9,080 nt of DNA, from NCBI GenBank assembly GCA_000437355.1, contig FR899759.1:15655-24734 (forward strand). The letters are read 5' to 3'. The notes below the pieces were generated by a model. It made no database searches. It was given only the letters and a program-made list of their open reading frames with translations, and was not told the DNA's origin. Origin of the DNA: Firmicutes bacterium CAG:460. GTDB taxonomy: Bacteria; Bacillota_I; Bacilli_A; RF39; UBA660. Below are positions 1 through 5,891 of this stretch, one piece after another. The translations under genes were made by a program, and so were the position numbers. The first letter of the stretch is position 1. The number at the start of each line of letters is the position of its first letter.

Positions 1-3
1 ATG

Positions 4-32
4 ATTTTAAAAACCTAACGTTCGTTAGGTTA
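4..32 (-). terminator. Intrinsic terminator of the alcohol dehydrogenase gene
   Basis: AACCTAACG at 12-20 is a perfect inverted complement of CGTTAGGTT at 23-31. Read on the minus strand this gives a 9-bp stem, or 8 bp with a tetraloop, followed by a run of T (bases 13-9) and then AAAAT. The right arm reaches into the TAA stop codon of the dehydrogenase at 30-32, so the hairpin starts on the stop codon. A Rho-independent terminator is well supported by the stem plus T tail. Confidence 0.85.
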
Positions 33-1055
33 TTTATTTGGGTCAACAATTATTTTAACTGCAGAATCATTACCACTAGTTAAACGTTCATAAGCTTTTT
101 GTACCCCTTCTAAAGGCACAATATCATCCACAAACTTCATAACATTAAGTTTTTTATCAGCAATTAAATCTATACAAGCTTTAAATTCATCATAAGTATA
201 AGCAATAGCTCCTTGTAAAACCAATTCTTTCATAACAGCCAGCACTGTATATGTCGGAACTGCATCAGTTGCAACACCAACTAAAACTACAATACCTCCT
301 GGTTTAACCATTGTAATTGCACTATTAACAGCAGCACTATTACCAACACATTCAATTACTACATCAAAACCACCATGAGTTTTTTCCATCATCTTAGGTA
401 CTAAATCTTTATCTAAGGCATTATACCATTCATCAGCAACCCCAAGTTTTACGCTTTTCTTACCTCTTTCTTCATTAGTTTCAGTAACAACTACTCTACT
501 AGCACCTTCAAGTTTAGCAAACATAGCACTAACTAGACCAATAATACCTCCACCAATAACTAAAACATCATCACCAACAGCAATTCTACCTAAATGAGCT
601 GCATGAAGTCCAACTGCAGTTGGTTCAACCATTGCAACTTCTTCATCTTTCATATCTTCAGGAACTTTAATAACCATATCACTTCTAACAGCAATGCGAC
701 TTGTAAGACCTCCTGGATTATCAATTGATAAACCAATAGCTTCACTCCATGTTGCACTACAAAATTGCACATCACCTTTACGACAAGCTTCACATTTTCC
801 ACATGGTGAAATAGGTAAAGCTGTAACTCTATCACCAACTTCTAAATCAAGTCTATCACCTGGGTCAACAACACGACCGCAAAACTCATGGCCCATAACT
901 AAACCTTTTGGTTCTCCGTTAACCCAATAATGAATATCAGAACCACAAATACCTGATTTTAAAACATCAATAATAACTTTACTACCATCAGCAACTGGTT
1001 CTTCTATTTCTTTAATTTCAAATTGTTTTACACCTTTTATTGCACACGCTTTCAT
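30..1055 (-). CDS. Zinc-dependent medium-chain alcohol/polyol dehydrogenase (sorbitol/threonine/butanediol dehydrogenase-like)
   Basis: This 341-residue cytoplasmic enzyme is a full-length member of the medium-chain dehydrogenase family, which oxidises alcohols or polyols with NAD(P)+. The GroES-like N-terminal domain shows catalytic zinc ligands: Cys37 in GICGSD, His56-Glu57 in GHE, and Glu144 in VEPTAVGLHA. A structural zinc site is formed by Cys85, Cys88, Cys91 and Cys99 (C-x2-C-x2-C-x7-C). The Rossmann motif GGGIIG is at 168-173, and an acidic residue (Glu192) follows beta-2, which in this family favours NAD over NADP. The EP ligand motif and overall length resemble sorbitol, threonine and 2,3-butanediol dehydrogenases, but the substrate cannot be decided from sequence. 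The ATG at 1055 is preceded by TAAGGAGAA (1061-1069) at good spacing. It has its own promoter and terminator, so it is probably monocistronic. No neighbour suggests a pathway. Confidence 0.93.
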   Translation of the reverse strand: MKACAIKGVKQFEIKEIEEPVADGSKVIIDVLKSGICGSDIHYWVNGEPKGLVMGHEFCGRVVDPGDRLDLEVGDRVTALPISPCGKCEACRKGDVQFCSATWSEAIGLSIDNPGGLTSRIAVRSDMVIKVPEDMKDEEVAMVEPTAVGLHAAHLGRIAVGDDVLVIGGGIIGLVSAMFAKLEGASRVVVTETNEERGKKSVKLGVADEWYNALDKDLVPKMMEKTHGGFDVVIECVGNSAAVNSAITMVKPGGIVVLVGVATDAVPTYTVLAVMKELVLQGAIAYTYDEFKACIDLIADKKLNVMKFVDDIVPLEGVQKAYERLTSGNDSAVKIIVDPNK

Positions 1056-1080
1056 TTCAATTCTCCTTACTCTACATATT

Positions 1081-1089
1081 ATTATAACA
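1081..1089 (-). promoter_or_regulatory. Extended -10 promoter of the dehydrogenase gene
   Basis: The minus strand reads TGTTATAAT here, a perfect extended -10 (TG-N-TATAAT). The hexamer 17 bases upstream (TACTCT, 1104-1109) is a poor -35, as expected for an extended -10 promoter. The predicted start near 1074 leaves a leader of about 19 nt that contains the ribosome binding site at 1061-1069. It lies just downstream of the mscS terminator, which separates the two units. Confidence 0.65.
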
Positions 1090-1113
1090 TCAAATTACTA
1101 AAAAGAGTACAAC

Positions 1114-1145
1114 AAAAAAAATAATTTACATTTATTTTGTAAACT
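1114..1145 (-). terminator. AT-only hairpin terminator after the mscS-type gene
   Basis: On the minus strand TTTACA (from 1143 down to 1138) pairs with TGTAAA (1130-1125) across a 7-base loop, and can be extended by one G-U and one A-U pair into the TAG stop codon (1144-1146). An interrupted T run follows (bases 1122-1114). The stem has only one G-C pair, so termination may be leaky and some read-through into the dehydrogenase gene is possible. Confidence 0.55.
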
Positions 1146-1968
1146 ATTTTTTAACAATCTCTACATGAGGATAAGGAATTTCAATTCCTTCGCTTTCAAA
1201 TCTTTTCTTAATAACATAATTTAATTTATACATATTTTCAAATACTTCACCATTATCTTTACCCCAAACCCAAGCTCTAAGGCTAATTCCAGACTCATCC
1301 CATGAAGCAACTCTAACCTTTGGATACTCAACATCTTTATTTTTACCTTTTTCATTTGGTTTATATAACTTTTTCATTTCATCTTTTATAATTTTCATTG
1401 CTTTATCAACATCAGATTCATAAGATATAGAAAAATCAACCAACTTAACATTTTCATTATCAATATAATTAAAGTTTTCAATCGTATAAGAATTCATTTG
1501 ACTATTTGGAATAATAACTCTTCTATTATTGATAGTTCTAATAACAGTATGTCTCATTGTAATATCTTCAACAGTACCACTTACCCCACTATCAACACAT
1601 TCAATAAAGTCACCAACTTCAAAAACATCACCAATAACTAAAGCAAAACTACCAAAAAAGTTCTTCAAACTTTCCTGAGCAGCTAACCCTAAAACAACTG
1701 AACCAATTCCCAATCCGGAAAGTAATGTTATAGAAAACTTATGAAAAGCTTCAAATTGACCCATAATCATTAAAACCATTAAAGAATAAATTATTAATTT
1801 CTTAACTTTTTTAATAAACATTAATAATGTTGTTACATTTTTCTTTCTTTTTCTTCTAATAGTTCCATCTATTAACTTATCAATTATTTTATTTAAAACA
1901 ACACTAATTACTATAATTAGGATAATACTTATACATTTATCTAAATATTTATCTAAAAAATCCTTCAT
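1144..1968 (-). CDS. Small-conductance mechanosensitive channel, MscS family
   Basis: The product is a 274-residue membrane protein of the MscS family, channels that open under membrane tension and release solutes during osmotic downshock. Three hydrophobic segments are visible: about 12-29, 57-76, and the pore-lining helix at 79-101 with the small-residue packing GLGIGSVVLGLAAQ. The cytoplasmic beta domain follows, with the family signatures VGDFIE (118-123), GTVEDI (131-136), and the stretch ending RRVIIPNS (149-156). The length and three-helix layout match the compact Bacillota homologues (YkuT type). The C-terminal alpha/beta domain is intact up to the TAG stop. The ATG at 1968 is preceded by TAAGGTGA (1973-1980). 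It is transcribed divergently from the 2063-2794 gene through a shared promoter region. The function is secure at family level; gating properties are unknown. Confidence 0.93.
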   Translation of the reverse strand: MKDFLDKYLDKCISIILIIVISVVLNKIIDKLIDGTIRRKRKKNVTTLLMFIKKVKKLIIYSLMVLMIMGQFEAFHKFSITLLSGLGIGSVVLGLAAQESLKNFFGSFALVIGDVFEVGDFIECVDSGVSGTVEDITMRHTVIRTINNRRVIIPNSQMNSYTIENFNYIDNENVKLVDFSISYESDVDKAMKIIKDEMKKLYKPNEKGKNKDVEYPKVRVASWDESGISLRAWVWGKDNGEVFENMYKLNYVIKKRFESEGIEIPYPHVEIVKK

Positions 1969-1985
1969 ACATTCACCTTACTAAC

Positions 1986-2014
1986 ATTATACTATACAAA
2001 ACTTTAATTTGCAA
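1986..2014 (-). promoter_or_regulatory. Leftward promoter of the mscS-type gene, sharing its -35 with a divergent promoter
   Basis: On the minus strand TTGCAA (2014-2009) is followed by a 17-base spacer and then a perfect -10 TATAAT (1991-1986). The predicted start near 1979 gives a very short leader of about 11 nt, so the ribosome binding site TAAGGTGA (1973-1980) would lie at the extreme 5' end of the mRNA. The -35 is palindromic and is used in the other direction by the rightward promoter. Confidence 0.7.
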
Positions 2015-2037
2015 TTTATAAATTATTTTGTTATAAT
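2009..2037 (+). promoter_or_regulatory. Rightward promoter of the 2063-2794 gene, sharing the same -35
   Basis: TTGCAA (2009-2014), a 17-base spacer, and TATAAT (2032-2037) preceded by TG at 2029-2030 make an extended -10 promoter with a usable -35. The predicted start is near 2044, about 19 nt before the ATG. Because the rightward and leftward promoters occupy the same hexamer with identical spacing, only one polymerase should be able to bind at a time. Confidence 0.75.
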
Positions 2038-2049
2038 ATCACTTACAAA

Positions 2050-2057
2050 AAGGAGGG
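2050..2057 (+). promoter_or_regulatory. Strong ribosome binding site that sets the start at 2063
   Basis: AAGGAGGG lies 5 bases before the ATG at 2063-2065. The same frame is open back to a TTG at 2009, but that TTG is part of the -35 hexamer and lies upstream of the predicted transcription start, so it cannot be the initiation codon. Confidence 0.85.
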
Positions 2058-2062
2058 TTACT

Positions 2063-2794
2063 ATGGAATTTCTAAGTGTTGGAACCGATTATTTATCGAG
2101 TGATTTATTTCAAAACATCGAAAATACAGCATCTTCTAAGCCTTACGGTGGCATCTGGGCAACTCCTCAAAACCCAAATTTTCCAAATTACAATGAATGG
2201 GTAGATTATCTATGTCGTAATCCTCATATTCTTTATTATAAAAGTGACTATCCATTTTTACTACCAGCATCTCTACTAACATTAAAAGAAAATGCTAACA
2301 TATTTAACATTTCTTCTTTAGAAGATTTAAACTTTTTAAAACAAGAATTTCCATTTAACAACTGGATAGATTTTGAAAAATTATCACAATACTATGATGG
2401 AATATACATTAATTTATCAAAATTAAAAGAACTATCTCAAAAAGATATAGAAAAACTTCTAACCTTTTCGGTTAACACCTTAATTATTTTTAACACAAAC
2501 GCTATTAAACATTACAAAAGTGCTAACATAAGTATAGAATTTACATCAAGTATTCCTGAATATAAAATAAATATTGATACATCTACTAATTATATTAAAC
2601 CACCCAGTATAGATATAACTATTTTAATAGAAACAATTCGCAGATATATCAGTGATAATAACATAGAAAACACCAAAGAAAACTATGAACTTATAAGAAG
2701 AATATTCAGTGAAAAAATAAAAGAAACATTAAAATATAATCATGCTCCCAAAAAAGAATTATTATTAATAAGAAAAGTATTTAATCAATCTTAA
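2063..2794 (+). CDS. Unrecognised 243-residue soluble protein with KPxGGxWATP motif
   Basis: This product is not assigned to a named family. It has no signal peptide or membrane segment, so it is probably cytoplasmic. The N-terminal third contains SVGTDY (5-10), then SKPYGGIWATP (25-35) and NEWVDYL (44-50). A middle block has a hydrophobic strand and acidic residues (NISSLEDL, 82-89) followed by IDFEKLSQYYDGIYI (102-116). A second block, FSVNTLIIFNTNAI (135-148), looks like a buried strand. The C-terminal third is a polar, Lys/Glu-rich helical region ending in basic residues. From memory, the motif order (short aromatic N-terminus, KP-GG-W, DFE...YDGI, strand with FN) resembles uncharacterised phage and bacterial proteins. 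It also loosely recalls ADP-ribosyltransferase-like folds, but no catalytic triad can be assigned, so this is only a hypothesis. It is a single-gene unit convergent with the TVP38-like gene, with which it overlaps by 14 bases. Confidence 0.85.
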   Translation: MEFLSVGTDYLSSDLFQNIENTASSKPYGGIWATPQNPNFPNYNEWVDYLCRNPHILYYKSDYPFLLPASLLTLKENANIFNISSLEDLNFLKQEFPFNNWIDFEKLSQYYDGIYINLSKLKELSQKDIEKLLTFSVNTLIIFNTNAIKHYKSANISIEFTSSIPEYKINIDTSTNYIKPPSIDITILIETIRRYISDNNIENTKENYELIRRIFSEKIKETLKYNHAPKKELLLIRKVFNQS

Positions 2795-2804
2795 ATACTT
2801 TTTT
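2773..2804. terminator. Bidirectional terminator carrying the stop codons of two convergent genes
   Basis: AAAAGTATTTAA (2773-2784) is a perfect inverted complement of TTAAATACTTTT (2791-2802), giving a 12-bp stem around a 6-base loop (TCAATC). The plus strand ends in six T (2799-2804). The minus strand ends in TTTT then CTTATTAA. The plus-strand stop TAA (2792-2794) sits in one arm and the minus-strand stop (2781-2783) in the other, so one hairpin serves both genes. Confidence 0.85.
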
Positions 2805-3365
2805 AATTACAATACTTAATATATAAGCAATTACTATCATAACTACAACAGTAATTAAACTAGTTGGATTATGAAAACTTTCAAGTAAACCAGTACCAAC
2901 AATTCCCCAGAAATAAACTAAAAAAATTTTACTAATTAATATTGCAGTTAAAAACTTTTTAAAATTCATATTACATAATCCTGCAGCAATATTAACCATA
3001 AATGCTGGAGTAAAAGGAATAGATAAAATCATAGTTACTTGAGTTAAACTTAAATTTTCAACATAATTCATACATTTAGTTAATAAATTAACATCTTTTA
3101 TTTTATTAACAACCCAGTTTCTAAATAATTTTTTAACTAAATAATATGACAAAATACAACCAATACAAGTACATATCCATGAGATTATAAAACCCAAAAC
3201 TTTACCAAAAGCCACAAAATTAATGGTAATGAATACAAACAACGGTAACGGTGGTATTATACTTTCAAGTATAATAAAGAGTGACCCAAGTAATGGACCA
3301 TAAACACCTAAAGCATCTATTGTATTCATAATAAATATATAAAAACTATTAAATAATTCACTCAT
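2781..3365 (-). CDS. TVP38/TMEM64 (DedA-superfamily, VTT domain) integral membrane protein
   Basis: This is a polytopic membrane protein of 194 residues from the chosen ATG. The VTT-domain layout is visible: a re-entrant hydrophobic segment with ESIIPPLPLFVFITINFVAFG (34-54), a helix at 57-80 ending in basic residues, the conserved second re-entrant motif around IPFTPAFMVNIAAGL (116-130), and helices at about 139-160 and 168-188. Family members include DedA proteins and TVP38 homologues. Several move or scramble lipid carriers (such as undecaprenyl phosphate or phospholipids) across the membrane, but the substrate here is unknown. The start is uncertain: ATG 3365 gives the usual family N-terminus, ATG 3377 and TTG 3380 lie in frame upstream, and none has a good Shine-Dalgarno. 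The small rhodanese gene ends 45 bases upstream with no terminator between, so the two are probably one unit. Confidence 0.88.
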   Translation of the reverse strand: MSELFNSFYIFIMNTIDALGVYGPLLGSLFIILESIIPPLPLFVFITINFVAFGKVLGFIISWICTCIGCILSYYLVKKLFRNWVVNKIKDVNLLTKCMNYVENLSLTQVTMILSIPFTPAFMVNIAAGLCNMNFKKFLTAILISKIFLVYFWGIVGTGLLESFHNPTSLITVVVMIVIAYILSIVIKKVFKID

Positions 3366-3393
3366 AATATACCACATCAATAGTATACCACAT
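3362..3393 (-). repeat. Imperfect 16-bp tandem repeat over the start of the TVP38-like gene
   Basis: On the minus strand ATGTGGTATACTATTG (3393-3378) is followed directly by ATGTGGTATATTATGA (3377-3362); the first ten bases are identical and 13 of 16 match overall. Each copy contains a -10-like element: TGGTATACT in the upstream copy is an extended -10 form, and TATATT is in the downstream copy. Each copy also contains an ATG. The repeat may supply an internal promoter, or may simply be a local duplication that added an alternative start. Confidence 0.5.
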
Positions 3394-3410
3394 TTTTTAA
3401 AAATTACATA

Positions 3411-3665
3411 CTATCTTAACACTTGTGTTACATCATAACCTAAATATTCAAGCATTGATGTCACTCTTCTACTTAAAAAACCTTTATTACATATAATATA
3501 GTATTTTTTATTATAAGTTAAATATTGTTTACTATCCATTAGTAATTTATCAGCATAAATATTTATAGCTTCCGGTGTAGGATTTAACTTATAATCAACT
3601 GGATGTTGAACATCAATAAGTATTCCCATACTAGGATTAAAATCATTAAACGAAATTCTTTTCAT
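3411..3665 (-). CDS. Minimal single-domain rhodanese-like protein
   Basis: The product is 84 residues from the ATG at 3665; a GTG three codons upstream (3674) is possible but has no better ribosome binding site. The rhodanese signatures are the early strand ILIDVQHPVDY (15-25), where the usual aspartate and arginine/glutamate positions read D-V-Q-H, and the active-site loop IICNKGFLSRR (57-67), with the catalytic Cys59 in the C-x2-G-x2-S arrangement. LEYLGYDVTQVL then matches the helix and last strand. Rhodaneses carry a persulfide on this Cys and pass sulfur to cyanide, thioredoxin or other acceptors. At 84 residues it is shorter than usual (about 100), ending right after the last strand without the common Gly-Gly-x-x-x-Trp tail. 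It lies just upstream of a VTT membrane protein; DedA-rhodanese fusions are known elsewhere, which supports a functional link. Probably cytoplasmic. Confidence 0.82.
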   Translation of the reverse strand: MKRISFNDFNPSMGILIDVQHPVDYKLNPTPEAINIYADKLLMDSKQYLTYNKKYYIICNKGFLSRRVTSMLEYLGYDVTQVLR

Positions 3666-3679
3666 ACATATCACACTTT

Positions 3680-3708
3680 ATTATATGAAGTATAATTTAT
3701 AACACCAA
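3680..3708 (-). promoter_or_regulatory. Promoter of the rhodanese/TVP38 unit
   Basis: On the minus strand TTGGTG (3708-3703), a 17-base spacer, and TATAAT (3685-3680) form a plausible vegetative promoter. The predicted start near 3673 would leave only about 8 nt before the ATG at 3665. That would make the mRNA nearly leaderless and would cut off the weak AAAGTG-type ribosome binding site. A second -10-like TATACT at 3694-3689 could start slightly earlier but has no good -35. Confidence 0.5.
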
Positions 3709-3717
3709 TTACATTAT

Positions 3718-3751
3718 CCCAAAAAGAATAGAAAGCCTAAACTTTCTATTC
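3718..3751 (-). terminator. Strong terminator of the coupling-protein operon
   Basis: On the minus strand GAATAGAAAG (3751-3742) pairs perfectly with CTTTCTATTC (3735-3726) around a 6-base loop, followed by TTTTT (3725-3721) and GGG. The first arm contains the last codon (GAA) and the TAG stop of the coupling protein. This is the clearest terminator in the window and marks the end of the transfer operon. Confidence 0.92.
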
Positions 3752-5848
3752 AGTATCAAAGAAATCATCAAAGAATTCATCATCAGATACAACATTATCA
3801 GCAATAACTTTACTTTCTGTATCAACACTTATCTTTGGATTTTCTTCTTCTTTAATTTCTACTAAAGGTTCACTCTTTACTTCTTCTTTTATCTTAGGTA
3901 ATTCATCATTATTTACATCATTTGCTTTATTTTTTAAAGCTTCTTGACGGTCTAATTCTTTAAACTTTTCATCTAAATCCTTCATAATACTATCAATATC
4001 CATATTACCAATACCACTTGGTTTATTCATATTAGGCATTGGTCCAAAAGGATTATAAGAAGACATCCCCATATCCATTGGTTTAAATGGATTATTATCT
4101 TTAATAATTCCACTATCTTGGGCCATTTTCTTATTTCTTTCATCCATTACAAACTTCTTCAAATCAAATATTTCTACTTCACGTTTAATTCTTGTTGGAT
4201 ATTCTTCTTCTTTTCTTTCAATACCCCATTCCATTTTAAAATCAGGTTCTAATTTAGTTCTAAATGGACTAGTTCTAAGTCTAATAATAATAGCTTCAAA
4301 TAACTTCATTTTTTGTAAATCTGTAATTGTAATCAGTGGTCTTGTAGCATTTTTATCTTTTTCATCAGTAACTTTTACTTCACCACACATCTTACTTATT
4401 TCTTCTAAAGCTTTCATTTCTGTACTAATTAAATAAACCAAATTACCACAGTTACCTTTAATAATTTCTGCAACATTTTCTCCATAAACATCATTAAGTT
4501 GAGCAAAGTTTTGAATAATAAATGTAAATCTAATATCTCTACTTCTAGCTGCAGATACCATAGCATCTACGTCCTTTAATGGGGGCATATTAGCAAATTC
4601 ATCAAGGATAAAGTTAGTTCTAACAGGTAATTTTCCACCATTTTCTTGAGCAACATCAATTAATGTTTCATAACATTGTTTAATAAATATAGTCATTAAT
4701 GGATGATATGTTTTCTTTTCATCATGGATAATCATAAACACAGCAGTCTTACCATTACCAATATCTTTCATATCAAAATCACTATATGATAACATTTCAC
4801 TTAAAGCTTCACCAGTTGAAAAGTTTCTAATCTTTTGTCTAAATGTTGCTAGTAATCCACCTTTTGTATCATTCGGAGCATTAATAGTACTTGATGCAAA
4901 CATATAAGCATTTGACTTTTCACCCTTCATACCAAAATATTCTTTAATATAATTACTCATAGCATAACGTTCTTCACCAACTGTACTCATAACATTTATA
5001 CTATTTAAGTTAACTTCCTCTTCTTTAGCATCTTGAAATAAACCTAAAGCTAACCCCGAAAAATAGTCAGCTGCAGATTTTTCCCAGAAATCTGACTCAT
5101 TTTTATTAGATGGGTCATACAAAATATTTAATGCAACGTCATTTAATAATTCAATTGCTTTATCTTGATTACCAGCTCTATAATATTTATTTGGAAGTGC
5201 AAGAGGGTTCCAACTATTACCTCTTTGAGGTTCCCTAAAGTTAAGAACTATAATTCTATAACCTTTTTCTTTTAAATAACTTGCACTATATTTATATATT
5301 TCACCTTTAGGGTCAGTAATAATCATTGACTCACCCTTTTTAGCAAGTAAATTAACCATTGGTTTAACAACAGTTTGAGTTTTACCACTACCTGTAGAAC
5401 CAATTACTAAGTTATGATATTCTCCATTATCAACCCAAATATTTTTACCATCATTAATTAAAGGTATTCCTGCAGCATTAACAACTTCATCAGTTGGATG
5501 CACACACTCAACACCAGATTGTTCTTTAATATCTTTATCTTTCGCCCAACTAGAATAACCATCACTAGATTTCTTTTTTAATGTTATTCCAATACCAATT
5601 TCTCCTTTTTCTTTTTTAAAAATATAAGAAGACACACTAGAAAATATAGCTACTAAAGAAATAATAAATAATATTAATGTTGCCCCAATATATTGTGGGG
5701 TAAAAGCTTTAAATGGCAACAATCCATAAAATGTTCCATCACTAGATAATGATGCAAAATTTAAAACTGCAATAGCACATAGATATAACAATAATACACA
5801 ATATATTACAAACAACATAAAATCTTTAGGTTCTACTTTAAACTTCAT
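3746..5848 (-). CDS. Type IV secretion coupling ATPase, VirD4/TraG family
   Basis: This 700-residue inner-membrane ATPase brings DNA-relaxase complexes or protein substrates to a type IV secretion channel. Two N-terminal membrane helices (about 10-32 and 52-77) anchor a cytoplasmic motor. The Walker A motif GSTGSGKT is at 150-157, followed by the family-specific IITDPKGEIYKY (176-187), Walker B FILDEF (413-418), and the arginine/glutamine motif around SRDIRFTFIIQNFAQL (436-451). The layout matches the VirD4-like proteins of Gram-positive integrative elements. After the motor (about 575 on) comes a low-complexity tail with two NPFxPM motifs (586-591 and 599-604), a short charged helix (613-640), and an acidic C-terminus ending in DDEFFDDFFDTE. 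ATG 5848 is preceded by AAAGGAA (5858-5864). It is the last gene of the operon, 43 bases after its neighbour and ending in a terminator. Confidence 0.95.
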   Translation of the reverse strand: MKFKVEPKDFMLFVIYCVLLLYLCAIAVLNFASLSSDGTFYGLLPFKAFTPQYIGATLILFIISLVAIFSSVSSYIFKKEKGEIGIGITLKKKSSDGYSSWAKDKDIKEQSGVECVHPTDEVVNAAGIPLINDGKNIWVDNGEYHNLVIGSTGSGKTQTVVKPMVNLLAKKGESMIITDPKGEIYKYSASYLKEKGYRIIVLNFREPQRGNSWNPLALPNKYYRAGNQDKAIELLNDVALNILYDPSNKNESDFWEKSAADYFSGLALGLFQDAKEEEVNLNSINVMSTVGEERYAMSNYIKEYFGMKGEKSNAYMFASSTINAPNDTKGGLLATFRQKIRNFSTGEALSEMLSYSDFDMKDIGNGKTAVFMIIHDEKKTYHPLMTIFIKQCYETLIDVAQENGGKLPVRTNFILDEFANMPPLKDVDAMVSAARSRDIRFTFIIQNFAQLNDVYGENVAEIIKGNCGNLVYLISTEMKALEEISKMCGEVKVTDEKDKNATRPLITITDLQKMKLFEAIIIRLRTSPFRTKLEPDFKMEWGIERKEEEYPTRIKREVEIFDLKKFVMDERNKKMAQDSGIIKDNNPFKPMDMGMSSYNPFGPMPNMNKPSGIGNMDIDSIMKDLDEKFKELDRQEALKNKANDVNNDELPKIKEEVKSEPLVEIKEEENPKISVDTESKVIADNVVSDDEFFDDFFDTE

Positions 5849-5891
5849 AACTAAACATTCCTTTCAATAATCTATTATACTATAATTTCTA

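Noticed and set aside
650..838. Open frame of 62 codons on the minus strand inside the dehydrogenase gene
   Set aside because: It lies wholly within the well-supported zinc dehydrogenase in another frame, has no recognisable motif, and shows no ribosome binding site.
694..930. Open frame of 78 codons on the plus strand opposite the dehydrogenase gene
   Set aside because: It is an antisense shadow of a conserved gene, with a Ser/Pro/Leu-rich composition derived from the complementary strand and no independent support.
2009..2062. Upstream TTG start giving an 18-residue extension of the 243-residue protein
   Set aside because: The TTG is inside the -35 hexamer, upstream of the predicted transcription start, while AAGGAGGG sits correctly before the ATG at 2063.
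3666..3674. GTG at 3674 as the start of the rhodanese
   Set aside because: The ATG at 3665 is three codons downstream, has the AAAGTG-like element at better spacing, and keeps all rhodanese-domain residues.
5874..5879. TATAAT on the minus strand between the 250-residue protein and the coupling ATPase, as an internal promoter
   Set aside because: At 16-18 base spacing there is no acceptable -35, no TG extension is present, and such hexamers are common by chance in DNA this AT-rich. A weak internal promoter is not excluded.
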